Counted from the first letter of the stretch, positions 33,266 to 42,625 are shown. The stretch is 64,000 nt of DNA from JAVBSC01 sp031547305 (GCA_031547305.1 JAVBSC010000016.1:1-64000), one strand, 5' to 3'. Program-made: numbers and translations. Notes: a model not told the origin generated them from the letters alone.

Positions 33266-33493
33266 GAAGCGCCTTTGCTTTGTCCGGCCGGAGCTGCCAC
33301 CTGAGGGCCAGACATTTTTATTTTGCCTGGAACTAATACCATTGTGGAGCAAAAGCAAGTTCCTCTTGCCGCATTCCCCGCAAAAGCGGAAGAGCGAGGA
33401 GAGTGAAATTCTGCCGGAACCAGGTTATTTAATTGCGTTTTCACCAAGCCGTATTATGTATTGTAATAAATCACCCTATATTTTGGAGGACAT

Positions 33494-34123
33494 ATGAAAA
33501 AATCCGCATTTAGTCTGCTGACCGTACTGGCCTTGGGCTCGGTGTTCCTCCCCGGCGCGGCCTGGGCGGCGGAATCCATACCCGACAAGCTGGCCGGCGA
33601 GGCCTCTGACGCGGTGGATTCCATATCCAGAGGCGTATCCGGCGGCCTGGACAAAGCCGTTGATTTTCTTGACGACAGCGCCGTAACCACCAAGGTGAAA
33701 AGCGCCCTGCTGGCTCAGGGCAAAATCAAGAGCACTAATATTTCCGTGACCACCAAAAACGGCGTGGTCACCCTGAGCGGCGAGGCCAGGAGCATGTCCG
33801 AACGCGGCCTGATCATTGATACCGCCGCCCATGTGGATGGCGTCAGGTCCGTGCGTACTCAGGATTTGCGGATTGCCCCCTCAACTTCGCAGTCCGCCGA
33901 CGAGTATGTTTCCGACGCGGCCATCACCGCGGCGGTGAAAGGACGTCTGGGCATGGCTTCACCCGGATATCTGACCGATATCAAGGTGGAAACCCATGAC
34001 GGCATTGTGTCGCTATACGGCGCGGTGGAAAATTCCCAGGAATACATTGAGGCGCAGCGCGCCGCCGGCGAAGCGGATGGCGTGCGGGGCGTGCAGAACT
34101 ACCTGGTGGTAAGGAAGAAGTAG
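33494..34123 (+). CDS. Periplasmic double-BON-domain protein (OsmY-like)
   Basis: The 209-residue protein has a Sec signal peptide cleaved near AWAAES. It has two BON domains at about residues 60-125 (DSAVTTKVKSALLAQ, VTTKNGVVTLSGEARS) and 135-205 (DAAITAAVKGRLGM, VETHDGIVSLYGAVENSQE). BON proteins of the OsmY type bind membranes or stabilise the envelope and are often stress-induced. A GGAGG site precedes the ATG. It faces topA divergently across about 230 bp. Confidence 0.92.
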   Translation: MKKSAFSLLTVLALGSVFLPGAAWAAESIPDKLAGEASDAVDSISRGVSGGLDKAVDFLDDSAVTTKVKSALLAQGKIKSTNISVTTKNGVVTLSGEARSMSERGLIIDTAAHVDGVRSVRTQDLRIAPSTSQSADEYVSDAAITAAVKGRLGMASPGYLTDIKVETHDGIVSLYGAVENSQEYIEAQRAAGEADGVRGVQNYLVVRKK

Positions 34124-34278
34124 CCCCCAAAAAATTGACGCCGCCGGATGGCTGTATTCCCCGGCGCGTCTTTTTTTACCGCTTATCAAGCCTGTTGCAG
34201 GGATTGGCATATTGCTTGCTATCCTTGCGGCAGGCACTTTCTTTTTCAAATATTTCCTTGGGGGATTAAGGAGTTTCT

Positions 34279-35445
34279 ATGTCATACGCCACCAAACCAG
34301 TGCAGACATTTGGCGACGGCAACCACCCTGTGCGGGCCAAGGCCAGAAATTTGGCGCCGGTTAATGACAACAAGGCCGGCGGGGGGGGAAACTTCGCGGC
34401 CTTGATGCGCGGCGGTTCTTTGACCGGCCAGACGGACAACCAGGGCGAGTCTTTTGCGGCGCTGAAAAAAACCGGTTTGCCGTCCGGCGAATTTCTGGCT
34501 TCGCGCCTTTCCGCTATGTCCGGCCAAAATTCCGGCATCCTGGCCAAAGTTTTGGAAACCAGTTCCGCTCCGCTGCAAACCCTGAATTCCCTGAAAAGCG
34601 GCATGTTGAACCGGGACGAGGCTAGCATTACCGCCCTGCGGACCATGAATCACCGTAAAAAATCCCCGGATGCCCAGGCCAACGGGGCGATGGGCGATCA
34701 GGGTGAAGAGGGATTTTCCCTACACGGTCTCAAAAATATGGCCCAGGGGTTCAGCCAGGCTTTTGTTCAGCGGTTTCGCGGCAACAAGGAAGAACAGCTT
34801 GGCGTGTTGTCCGGCCGTTTTGAATCCGGCGAAGCCGGCATTTCCGCCATAGGCTACGACAGCGTTGGCGGCACTTCCTACGGCAAGTTCCAGATCGCGT
34901 CCAAAACCGGCACCATGCAAGAATTTTTAAAGTACCTGGAAAGCGCGGCCCCGGATCTGCAAAAGCGCCTTAAAGCGGCCGGACCGGCCAATACCGGCGG
35001 CAAACGCGGCGGAATGCCCGCGGAATGGCAGAAAATCGCGTCCGAACAACCGGACCGCTTTGAAACCCTGCAAACCAACTTTATAAAAGAAAGCCACTTT
35101 ATGCCGGCCCTGAATTCCATTGCGGAAAAAACAGGCCTGAAAATAGCGGAGTTCAGCGGGGCTATTAAAGAAGTGCTTTTCAGCACCGCTGTGCAGCACG
35201 GCCCCAACGGCGCGGCGCGCATTTTCGCCAGAGCCGTGGATAAAATAGGCAGCGACAAGCTCGGCCAGGCCAAAATCGAACCGGAACAACTCAAAAAAAC
35301 CGGCGAAAATCTGATCCGCGAAGTCTACGCCCAACGCTCCGGCCAATTTTCCTCTTCCACCCCCCAGGTCCAGGGCGCGGTCAAAAACCGTCTCAAAGCG
35401 GAAATGAACATCGCCCTGGATATGTTTAAAGGAGACCTGGCTTAA
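34279..35445 (+). CDS. Lysozyme/chitosanase-like hydrolase-domain protein
   Basis: The 388-residue protein has a Gly/Asn-rich, probably disordered first 150 residues. The domain from about residue 170 to 360 resembles the glycoside-hydrolase domain of VgrG-3-like and phage-type peptidoglycan hydrolases. It has SGRFESGEAGISAIGYDSVGG (candidate catalytic Glu), SYGKFQIASKTGTMQEFLKYL and FSTAVQHGPNGAARIF. There is no signal peptide, so if it acts on murein it must be exported by another route, such as a secretion system or flagellum-type export. The strong AAGGAG site supports the start. It is monocistronic. The family assignment is from motif resemblance only. Confidence 0.65.
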   Translation: MSYATKPVQTFGDGNHPVRAKARNLAPVNDNKAGGGGNFAALMRGGSLTGQTDNQGESFAALKKTGLPSGEFLASRLSAMSGQNSGILAKVLETSSAPLQTLNSLKSGMLNRDEASITALRTMNHRKKSPDAQANGAMGDQGEEGFSLHGLKNMAQGFSQAFVQRFRGNKEEQLGVLSGRFESGEAGISAIGYDSVGGTSYGKFQIASKTGTMQEFLKYLESAAPDLQKRLKAAGPANTGGKRGGMPAEWQKIASEQPDRFETLQTNFIKESHFMPALNSIAEKTGLKIAEFSGAIKEVLFSTAVQHGPNGAARIFARAVDKIGSDKLGQAKIEPEQLKKTGENLIREVYAQRSGQFSSSTPQVQGAVKNRLKAEMNIALDMFKGDLA

Positions 35446-35604
35446 TAATTGGGGGGCGTTGCTCCCTCAAAGTTCCCCGGCAAGGGAACTTTGCCGGCCT
35501 TCGGAACCTGTACATTCACACGGCGCCGCCCGCTTTGCCCTTTGGCTGAATCGGGCGGCGTTCGTTGCCGGAGGGGCCTGGGAGGCTGAGCCTCGCCAGC
35601 TGTT
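35446..35604. repeat. Hairpin-rich gap after the lysozyme-like gene
   Basis: After the stop comes AATTGGGGGGCGTTGCTCCC, then AAAGTTCCCCGGCAAGGGAACTTT-type and GCCGCCCG/CGGGCGGC palindromes. The AATTGGGG start directly after a stop codon recurs after hflC (58917) and lpxB (59183, minus strand). Confidence 0.5.
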
Positions 35605-36717
35605 TTAAATATTATATTTATAGTAAGCGGCGCAACTGCCTTCGGTGGAGACCATGCAGGGGCCGACTGGTTTGGCCGGAGTGCAGGCTTTGCCGAAGAG
35701 CGGGCAGTCCGGCGGGGCGATTTCGCCTTTGAGCACGCTTCCGCAACGGCAGCCCTTTATTTCCGGCACGTCCGGCAGAGCAAGGCTGAAGCGGGACCAG
35801 GCGTCAAAGGCGGCGTAGGCGGGGCGCATTTTCAGGCCGCTGGCCGGGATGAGGCCGATGCCGCGCCACAGGGCGTCCGTGGGCTCGAATACTTCATCCA
35901 GCAACTTGCGGGCCTTGGGATTGCCGGCATCTGAAACCACCCGCCGGTACTGGTTGACAATGTCCGGCCGGCCGCTTTTGCGCAAATCCAGCATCAGGAG
36001 CAGTGACTGGAGGATGTCCGCCGGTTCAAAGCCGCCGATCACGCCGGGTTTGCCGAATTCTTCGGCCACAAAGCGGTAGGGGGCCAGGCCTAGGATGGCG
36101 GAAACGTGGCCGGGCAGAAGAAAAGCGTCGATGCCGGGGCCGGAGTCGGAAGCGCCCTCCAGGAGCAGGCGCAGGGCCGGGGGCACCAGCTTGTGAAAAG
36201 ACAGGACGCTGAAGTTGGGCAGGTTTTCGGCTTTGGCCATTTGCACGGCGGCGGCCACGGTGGGGGCGGTGGTTTCAAAGCCGATGCCCAGAAAGACCAC
36301 CTGCGCCGAGGGATTGTTCCGGGCCAGGTTCAGGGCGTCCAAAGGTGAATAGACCACCTCCACTCTGGCGCCTTCGGCCTGGGCCTGCTTGAGGTTGCGG
36401 CCTTGCGGTCCGGGCACGCGCATCAGGTCGCCAAAGGTGGCGACAACCACGCCCGGCCGGGCGGCCAGAGACATGACAGCCGCGATTTCCCGGTCGTGGG
36501 TCACGCAGACCGGGCAGCCGGGGCCGGAGAGGTGGGTGATCCCTCCGGGCAGCAGGCTGCGCAGGCCGCTGCGGAAAATGGCCACGGTATGCGTGCCGCA
36601 GACTTCCATAAAGCGCAGGGGGCTGTCCAGTTCACGGGCCAATTTGTCCAGGAGCGCCCGGCAAAGCTCTGGATCGCTGAAGGATTTGGAAAAATCGGAA
36701 GCATGATGATCCGGCAT
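35605..36717 (-). CDS. hypD: Hydrogenase maturation protein HypD
   Basis: The 370-residue Fe-S protein acts with HypC to assemble the Fe(CN)2CO centre of NiFe hydrogenases. Conserved parts are FMEVCGTHTVAIFRSGLRSLLP, HLSGPGCPVCVT, ATFGDLMRVPG, FLGIGFETTAPTVA, LLPGHVSAILG, CRCGSVLKGEIAPPDCPLFGKACTP and GPCMVSTEGSCAAYYKY, which include the [4Fe-4S] cysteines. I chose the ATG at 36717 (GAGGTGG upstream); an ATG at 36741 overlapping the upstream stop is possible. It follows a membrane glycosyltransferase gene, with no other hyp gene nearby. Confidence 0.95.
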   Translation of the reverse strand: MPDHHASDFSKSFSDPELCRALLDKLARELDSPLRFMEVCGTHTVAIFRSGLRSLLPGGITHLSGPGCPVCVTHDREIAAVMSLAARPGVVVATFGDLMRVPGPQGRNLKQAQAEGARVEVVYSPLDALNLARNNPSAQVVFLGIGFETTAPTVAAAVQMAKAENLPNFSVLSFHKLVPPALRLLLEGASDSGPGIDAFLLPGHVSAILGLAPYRFVAEEFGKPGVIGGFEPADILQSLLLMLDLRKSGRPDIVNQYRRVVSDAGNPKARKLLDEVFEPTDALWRGIGLIPASGLKMRPAYAAFDAWSRFSLALPDVPEIKGCRCGSVLKGEIAPPDCPLFGKACTPAKPVGPCMVSTEGSCAAYYKYNI

Positions 36718-36737
36718 GGGCCACCTCGCGGTTTTGG

Positions 36738-38726
36738 TCATTCTCGCGTCAAAGGCGCATCTTGGGACGGCGGGACCAGTTGTTTCAGGTCCGGCGTCGC
36801 CTCGGATTCCGGGGCCGGCGTTGGCAGCGGCTTCAGGCCCGGCTTTTCCGGGTGGGGCTGATTGGAGGCCGGGGGGAGATCCGCCGTCTGGTCCGGGAGC
36901 GGAACCGGGGCCGGCCGGGGCGGCGGAGTGGCTTCCGGAGCCGGGGCGGACTCAAGTTCCGGTTTTGGCTCCTGCACCAGCAGCACGCATTCTTTTTCCG
37001 CTATCCATTGCCGTTGCGCCTCGCGCAGGTTGTCCGGCTTATCCGCCCAGTCGTCCCAGCTTTTGGCGGATAAAGCGAGCACAGCCTTGGGGTTGTCTGA
37101 CAAAAATTTTTGCAGGGCGGCCTTGTCGCGCGTTTCAAAAATTTGTTTGCCGCTGTAGTAGCTGTAGATGCCGGGGTAGATGCGGTAGGCGGCCGGGGCA
37201 TAGCCCTGGTTCGCGTAATCGCGCATGATTTCCGCCTGGGCCTTGGGGCTGATCGTATTGTCCAGGGAAGGGGCGCAGATGACCGCAAAGGGGTAGGAGA
37301 GCGCGGCCGCGCACAGGGCCGTGAGCAGCAAAAAGCCCTCCGGCCGGCGCGGGTTCAGGGCAAAGCAGAGAAAACCGGCAAAGAGCAGGCAGATGACCCC
37401 CAGAATCAGGGTGCCGCGCAAATCCGGCGGCGGCACGGGCAGGTTCATTTTGGCGATCCAGTTTTGGGGCAGGGGCAGGCTGCCTTCCAGAAGCATGGGG
37501 AAAATTATGAAGACCAGCCCCAGAATTACTAAAAGCAGGGCCGCGCTGTAGCATAGGCCCCGGCTGGCCTTTGGCCCCAGGTTCAGAATGCTTTGGCCGC
37601 AGAGCACGGCCAGGGGGGCGAAGACAGGCAGCAGGTAAATGGGGATTTTGGTGCTGACGGCGGAAAGCAGAGCAAAACCGCCGAGGAGCATGCACCACAA
37701 AAAGGCCTGACCCTGGGCCTGGCCTTGGCGGGAAGCGCCTATGGCGTCCCAGGTCGTTTTGCGGAACAACTTGGGCCAGGGCAAAAAAAAGATCAGCAGG
37801 GCGGTGGGCAGCCAGACCAGCGGCAGACTCCAGAAGTAAAAGAACCAGGGTTGCGCGTGGTGGGCTTCGCTGCTTACGGCCCGGCCAAGAATCTGCTTGA
37901 ACAGGATGTTCTCCACAAAGGCGTGTTCGCCGCTGAACCAGGCGGCGGCCAGCCAGGCCAGGGCCGGCAGAAGGGCCAGAATCAGGCCGGCCAGAAAATC
38001 CTTGCCCAGCAGGCGGCCCGGCCGTCCGCGCCAGATTGAAAAAATCAGGCAGCTTACCAGAGGCAGGGCCAGACCGAACGGTCCCTTGATCAGCAGGGCC
38101 ACCCCGGCCAGGCCGAACCCGGCCAGCATGAGCGGCATGGAGCGCTCGCGTATGAGCGCCTGGTAAAGAAAGACGTGGGCGGCCACAATGGCGGCGCTGA
38201 ACAGCAAATCCATGCGCGCGTAATGCAGCAGGCCCATAAAAAACAGGCCGCTCAACAGGGTGAATCCCGCGGCCAGCCCGGAGCGCCTGTCCGCCCCGGC
38301 CGCGAAACGGGCCAGGGCCAGGGTTGCCCAAAGGAACAACAGGCCGGAGACGGCTGTTCCCAGAAACATGGCCGTGGGCAGGTCGGTCTTGAACCAGGGG
38401 CCGAACAGGGGCAGCAATTTATAAATGCCGGCCAGGAACAGGAAGTACAGGGGCGGCTTGTCCGGGTAGACTTCGCCGTTCAGATGAAGAATCAGCCAAT
38501 GGCCCTGATCCAGCAGGGACTTGAAGACGTCGGCATGGCGGACTTCGTCGGAAAACCACAAGGCTCGCACATCCAGGCTGAAGGCCACCTGAACGGCCAG
38601 CAGCAGGGTCAGGACCAGAATCGGGCACCAGGCCAGAATATTATAGAAGCGCGAGGCCAGGGTGGGAACTTCGGCTAAAATTCCCTCATTTTTTTCCGGA
38701 CGCGGGCTGTCGTCTTTGCCGTTCAT
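36738..38726 (-). CDS. ArnT/PMT-family membrane glycosyltransferase with Pro-rich tail
   Basis: The 662-residue protein resembles 4-amino-4-deoxy-L-arabinose transferases and other GT-C enzymes that use polyprenyl-phosphate sugars. An N-terminal cytoplasmic stretch precedes about 11 membrane spans. The first periplasmic loop contains DVRALWFSDEVRHADVFKSLL and YPDKPPLYFLF, matching the catalytic acidic region. A periplasmic domain follows (YRIYPGIYSYYSGKQIF). The last 70 residues are a Pro/Glu-rich tail not typical of ArnT. AAGGAG sets the start at 38726, which overlaps the stop of the PAP2 gene (ATGA). It probably modifies lipid A or another envelope glycan. Confidence 0.88.
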   Translation of the reverse strand: MNGKDDSPRPEKNEGILAEVPTLASRFYNILAWCPILVLTLLLAVQVAFSLDVRALWFSDEVRHADVFKSLLDQGHWLILHLNGEVYPDKPPLYFLFLAGIYKLLPLFGPWFKTDLPTAMFLGTAVSGLLFLWATLALARFAAGADRRSGLAAGFTLLSGLFFMGLLHYARMDLLFSAAIVAAHVFLYQALIRERSMPLMLAGFGLAGVALLIKGPFGLALPLVSCLIFSIWRGRPGRLLGKDFLAGLILALLPALAWLAAAWFSGEHAFVENILFKQILGRAVSSEAHHAQPWFFYFWSLPLVWLPTALLIFFLPWPKLFRKTTWDAIGASRQGQAQGQAFLWCMLLGGFALLSAVSTKIPIYLLPVFAPLAVLCGQSILNLGPKASRGLCYSAALLLVILGLVFIIFPMLLEGSLPLPQNWIAKMNLPVPPPDLRGTLILGVICLLFAGFLCFALNPRRPEGFLLLTALCAAALSYPFAVICAPSLDNTISPKAQAEIMRDYANQGYAPAAYRIYPGIYSYYSGKQIFETRDKAALQKFLSDNPKAVLALSAKSWDDWADKPDNLREAQRQWIAEKECVLLVQEPKPELESAPAPEATPPPRPAPVPLPDQTADLPPASNQPHPEKPGLKPLPTPAPESEATPDLKQLVPPSQDAPLTRE

Positions 38727-39367
38727 TTCGCTCTCCTTGCCAAGCGCTTGATTCTGCCGAAACGGTAAACCAGCCAGGCCGCCAAAAGGCCGGTGAGCAT
38801 GCCCCCGGCTATGTCCGAAGGATGGTGCATGCTCAGGTAGATGCGCGAAAAGCCCACCAAGGCGGAATACAGCCCCAGCCCAAGGGAGAGCAGCGGCCTC
38901 GCCCGCCACAAGGCCAGGGGCAGGGCGCTGGCCAGCACTTCCGAGCTGTGGCCGGAGGGCATGGATTGGTGCTGATAGCTCAGGTTGAACATGGTCCAGG
39001 CCGCCTCGGTCATGGGCCTGGGCCGGCCGATGGCTATTTTCAGGCCGCGCACCAGGAGCAGGGATACCAGAAGCTGCGCCGCCAGGCAGGCCAGGGCCAG
39101 GCGCAGCAAATCCCGGCGCTTTTGCCGCAAGGCGTAAACAAGCACCCCCACATACACCGCCAGCAGGGCCGGATTGGCCAGGTCCGTAAAGAACTGGAAC
39201 ACTCTGGTAAAATCCGGATGGGCCAGGCGATAGGCGGTGAAAAAATCAAAGATCTGCTTTTCCGTGCCCAGGGCCAGGTACACCCCGGCGATCATCAGGA
39301 GCATAGGCCCCAGGCACAGGGCGCAGTGCAGGGGCCGGCTGTCCCGCCACAAGATAGTTTTACGCAT
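38723..39367 (-). CDS. PAP2-family membrane phosphatase
   Basis: The 214-residue membrane protein carries the three PAP2 phosphatase motifs: KIAIGRPRP, the PSGHS motif in SMPSGHSSEV, and SRIYLSMHHPSDIAGG. It has five to six spans and an active site facing the periplasm. Members remove phosphate from undecaprenyl pyrophosphate, PG-phosphate or lipid A. Overlap with the ArnT-like gene suggests a joint role in lipid-linked glycan modification. The start at 39367 lacks a good ribosome-binding site, and longer frames exist; the chosen start lies just before the first membrane span. Confidence 0.88.
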   Translation of the reverse strand: MRKTILWRDSRPLHCALCLGPMLLMIAGVYLALGTEKQIFDFFTAYRLAHPDFTRVFQFFTDLANPALLAVYVGVLVYALRQKRRDLLRLALACLAAQLLVSLLLVRGLKIAIGRPRPMTEAAWTMFNLSYQHQSMPSGHSSEVLASALPLALWRARPLLSLGLGLYSALVGFSRIYLSMHHPSDIAGGMLTGLLAAWLVYRFGRIKRLARRAK

Positions 39368-39450
39368 GCGGGCTTTATAAGGGTAAACGCGGGCAAAGGG
39401 AAGTCCCGCGTTGAAAGCCTGATTCGCATACAAGCGCGCATCCCCGGCGG

Positions 39451-40209
39451 CTACTTCATTTCCGTCAGATAAGGCCAGAAGCGCCTGGGCATGCAGCGGC
39501 TTTGGAGTTCCGGGTTGATGCGCTCCCGGATGGTCAGGCGTTCGCAATATTCCCGCCAGGCGTTTTGAAACGTTTTTTCATCAGCCGCCAGCAGGCTGTC
39601 CTCCAGTTCTCCGTTGCGGATCTGCCTTTCATCCAGGGTGATTTCGCTGAATTTTCCATGTTCGCAAAGCATGCCGTAATGCCGGGCCTGGTCGTAAAGA
39701 ATCCAGGGCTGGTCTGAAAACCGCTCCGCAAAGTGCCGCAGCAGCAGGGGAATGGTATTGTAACGCGGAGCCAGGGCCGCGAACCAGTGCCCCTGGGCGG
39801 TCTTTTGAAAACGCGCGAAGCCCAGCAGCTTTTCCACTTCAATGCCGACTTTTCTGGATAACTGATGCATTTCCAGCACATCCGGATCGGTTATATCGTC
39901 CTCCAAAGAGCTCTTGGAATCGAAAACCTTGCGCATGAAGCGGAAAAGCAGCGTATCGCTGCCCGGTTCCTCGGAAAGCCAGACCTTCATCAGCCGGTTG
40001 CGGCCGTAACCGGAAAGTTTTTTTTCCAGGCCGCGGAACACCCGTCCGGCCTTGTCCGGGCCGGTCAGCACAAAGTGCGTTCCCGTGGTTTGAAGCGGGG
40101 GAACCGTTCCGTCCGCCAGCAGAAGATCCGGAAACTCCTTTTTGGTGTATGCGTCAAAGACCGCGCTCAGGATTCCTTCAAAGCTGCGATCGTAAAAAAA
40201 TACCCTCAT
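39451..40209 (-). CDS. DUF4130 / TIGR03915-type putative DNA-metabolism protein
   Basis: The 252-residue protein matches the DUF4130 family: start RVFFYDRSFEGILSAVFDAYTKKEFPD, the central DVLEMHQLSRKVGIEVEKLLGFARF, and APRYNTIPLLLRHFAERFSDQPWILYDQARHYG. It ends with the typical CMPRRFWPYLTEMK. The family usually neighbours a radical-SAM protein (TIGR03916) thought to act in DNA modification or repair. That partner is not adjacent here. AAAGGAA precedes the ATG. It heads a minus-strand run with PAP2, ArnT-like and hypD. Confidence 0.85.
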   Translation of the reverse strand: MRVFFYDRSFEGILSAVFDAYTKKEFPDLLLADGTVPPLQTTGTHFVLTGPDKAGRVFRGLEKKLSGYGRNRLMKVWLSEEPGSDTLLFRFMRKVFDSKSSLEDDITDPDVLEMHQLSRKVGIEVEKLLGFARFQKTAQGHWFAALAPRYNTIPLLLRHFAERFSDQPWILYDQARHYGMLCEHGKFSEITLDERQIRNGELEDSLLAADEKTFQNAWREYCERLTIRERINPELQSRCMPRRFWPYLTEMK

Positions 40210-40359
40210 GGCGTTCCTTTTTTCCGTTTCGGCATTTCATTCCGGTTAAGAGCAATGCGGGTTTCCGTCAAGAACCGGCCCGTTGGACGGCCTTGACGAT
40301 TGTTTGAACTTTATGGGATATTTCAAGAAGATATAGTCCTTAGATCCACAGGAGCATAT

Positions 40360-42612
40360 ATGATTGAAATTTCCGGAGCCGCCCGCCTGACCAGGGACGG
40401 GTGGCGAGAAACTGGGGCGGAACAGGCGGAACCCGGCGGGAGCATCGCGCAATCCATCATGGCCGCGCACCAGGCCCCTGGCCACGGGAGCGCTCCGGCT
40501 CTGCGCTTTGACGCCATGGCTTCGCATGACATAACTTTTGTGGGGATCATCCAGACGGCCAGGGCCAGCGGACTTAAGGAATTCCCCATGCCCTACGTGC
40601 TGACCAACTGCCACAACAGCCTGTGCGCGGTGGGCGGCACCATTAACGAGGATGATCACCTCTACGGGCTTTCCGCGGCCAAAAAATACGGCGGGGACTA
40701 TGTGCCGGCGCACCAGGCGGTCATTCACCAATATGTCCGTGAAATGCTGGCCGGCTGCGGAAAAATGATCCTTGGCTCGGACAGCCACACCCGGTACGGG
40801 GCCCTTGGCTGCATGGGCGTTGGCGAAGGCGGGCCGGAACTGGTCAAGCAGCTTTTGGGCCGCACCTATGATTTGCCGGCCCTGCCGGAAGTCGCGGCCG
40901 TATGGCTGCACGGCCGGCCCCGGCCTGGCGTGGGACCGCAGGACGTGGCCCTGGCCTTGATTCGCGAGGTGTTCGCCAGCGGCCTGGTAAAGAATAAAGT
41001 GTTGGAATTTCTAGGGCCTGGGGTGGAAACACTGTCTGTGGACTTCCGCCTGGGCATAGACGTTATGACCACGGAAACCGCATGCCTGTCCTCCGTCTGG
41101 CAAACGGACGACAAAGTGCGGCTCTGGCTGGCCGCGCACGGCCGGGAAGCGGACTACAAGGAACTGAAGCCGGCGGAGGGAGCTTATTACAGCCGGGTGA
41201 TCCGGCTGGATCTTTCTAAAGTCCGGCCGATGATCGCGCTGCCATTCCACCCCAGCAACGCCTGGCCCGTTGAGGAATTTTTGGCCAACGCGGCCGATTT
41301 GCTGGCCGGGGTGGAAAAAGAGGCACGGGAAATGCTTGGCAAAAGCCCCAGCCGGCCGGACCTGCGATCCAAGCTGCGGGATGGCGCCTTTTATGTTGAC
41401 CAGGGCATTGTGGCCGGCTGTTCCGGCGGCACTTACGAGAATCTGGCCCGTGTGGCCCAGGTGCTGCGGGGGCGTTCCGTGGGGGCGGACGCCTTCGGGC
41501 TTTCCGTATACCCGGCCAGCCAGCCCCAGTACCTGGCCCTGGTAAAAGACGGTTATGCCGCTTCCCTTATGGAAGCCGGGGCAACCATAAAAACAGCCTT
41601 TTGCGGCCCCTGTTTTGGCGCTGGCGATGTTCCGGCGCACAACGGGTTCTCCATCCGCCATACCACCCGCAACTTCCCCAACCGGGAAGGCGCTAAGCCG
41701 GCTGACGGCCAGATCGCTTATGTGGCCCTTATGGACGCCAGATCCATAGCGGCCACGGCCCTGAACCAGGGGCGGCTCACCCCGGCCACGGCTCTGGAAA
41801 ACCCGCCTCAGGAAGTGGAGACTCCATACAGCTTTGACAAGACCATCTACGCCCGGCGGGTGTACAGGGGGGGGGGCCGGCCCAGGCCGGACGAGCCTTT
41901 GTTCTTTGGCCCGAACATCAAGGACTGGCCAAGAATGCCGCCACTGCCGGACAACCTGCTCCTTGGCGTGGCCTCCGCCATTTATGATCCGGTGACCACC
42001 ACGGACGAGCTCATCCCCTCCGGCGAGACTTCGTCTTACCGCTCCAATCCGTTGCGTCTGGCGGAATTCACCTTGTCCCGCAAAGATCCAGGATACCTGG
42101 GGCGGGCCAGGAGCCTGGCCGCCTGGGAAGAAGCCAGGCGACGCGGCGGTTTGCCGTCCGAGGCCGCGGCGGTGTTCGCCGCTTTGGGATTACAGGACCG
42201 GGAAGGGAAAACCGGCCTTGGTTCTTTGGTGTTCGCTCTGAAGCCCGGCGACGGATCGGCGCGCGAGCAGGCCGCTTCCTGCCAGAAAGTGCTGGGCGGT
42301 TGGGGTAACATTGCGGTGGAGTATGCCACCAAGCGCTACCGCAGCAACCTGGTCAACTGGGGCCTGCTGCCTTTTACCGCGCCGGAGGCCGCGTCCTGGA
42401 ACATTCAGTCCGGCGATTATGTGTTCATACCGGATATCCGGCAATGCCTGGCCGCCATGCCGGCTCCCGGCGGGCTGGAAAAAATTCAGGCTGTGCTGCT
42501 GCAGGGCGGCGGGCAAAAAAACGTCACCCTGGGTTTGCCGGGCCTTACCAATGACGAGCGTGATATAATCCTGGCCGGCTGCCTGATGAATTATTACGCG
42601 GAAGGAAAATAG
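40360..42612 (+). CDS. Aconitase-family hydratase (YbhJ-like)
   Basis: The 750-residue protein is a member of the aconitase superfamily closest in design to E. coli YbhJ. The three cluster-ligand cysteines appear to be present: GCSGGTYEN and the CGPC of FCGPCFGAGD. It also has LGSDSHTRYGALGCMGVGEGG (active-site region), FSIRHTTRNFPNREG and the C-terminal swivel domain (NIAVEYATKRYRSNLVNWGLLP). Substrate is unknown; it could be a citrate/isocitrate-type or other hydroxy-acid dehydratase. GGAG sets the start at 40360. It is monocistronic and followed by an exceptional hairpin. Confidence 0.9.
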   Translation: MIEISGAARLTRDGWRETGAEQAEPGGSIAQSIMAAHQAPGHGSAPALRFDAMASHDITFVGIIQTARASGLKEFPMPYVLTNCHNSLCAVGGTINEDDHLYGLSAAKKYGGDYVPAHQAVIHQYVREMLAGCGKMILGSDSHTRYGALGCMGVGEGGPELVKQLLGRTYDLPALPEVAAVWLHGRPRPGVGPQDVALALIREVFASGLVKNKVLEFLGPGVETLSVDFRLGIDVMTTETACLSSVWQTDDKVRLWLAAHGREADYKELKPAEGAYYSRVIRLDLSKVRPMIALPFHPSNAWPVEEFLANAADLLAGVEKEAREMLGKSPSRPDLRSKLRDGAFYVDQGIVAGCSGGTYENLARVAQVLRGRSVGADAFGLSVYPASQPQYLALVKDGYAASLMEAGATIKTAFCGPCFGAGDVPAHNGFSIRHTTRNFPNREGAKPADGQIAYVALMDARSIAATALNQGRLTPATALENPPQEVETPYSFDKTIYARRVYRGGGRPRPDEPLFFGPNIKDWPRMPPLPDNLLLGVASAIYDPVTTTDELIPSGETSSYRSNPLRLAEFTLSRKDPGYLGRARSLAAWEEARRRGGLPSEAAAVFAALGLQDREGKTGLGSLVFALKPGDGSAREQAASCQKVLGGWGNIAVEYATKRYRSNLVNWGLLPFTAPEAASWNIQSGDYVFIPDIRQCLAAMPAPGGLEKIQAVLLQGGGQKNVTLGLPGLTNDERDIILAGCLMNYYAEGK

Positions 42613-42625
42613 AGCCTGTCTGTTC

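Noticed and set aside
30998..33304. 768-codon open frame antisense to topA
   Set aside because: It mirrors the GC-rich codon pattern of topA, has no domain resemblance, and topA matches its family end to end.
40300..40359. Upstream extension of the aconitase-family gene
   Set aside because: The ATG at 40360 has an ideal GGAG; the extension has no family support and overlaps the promoter region.
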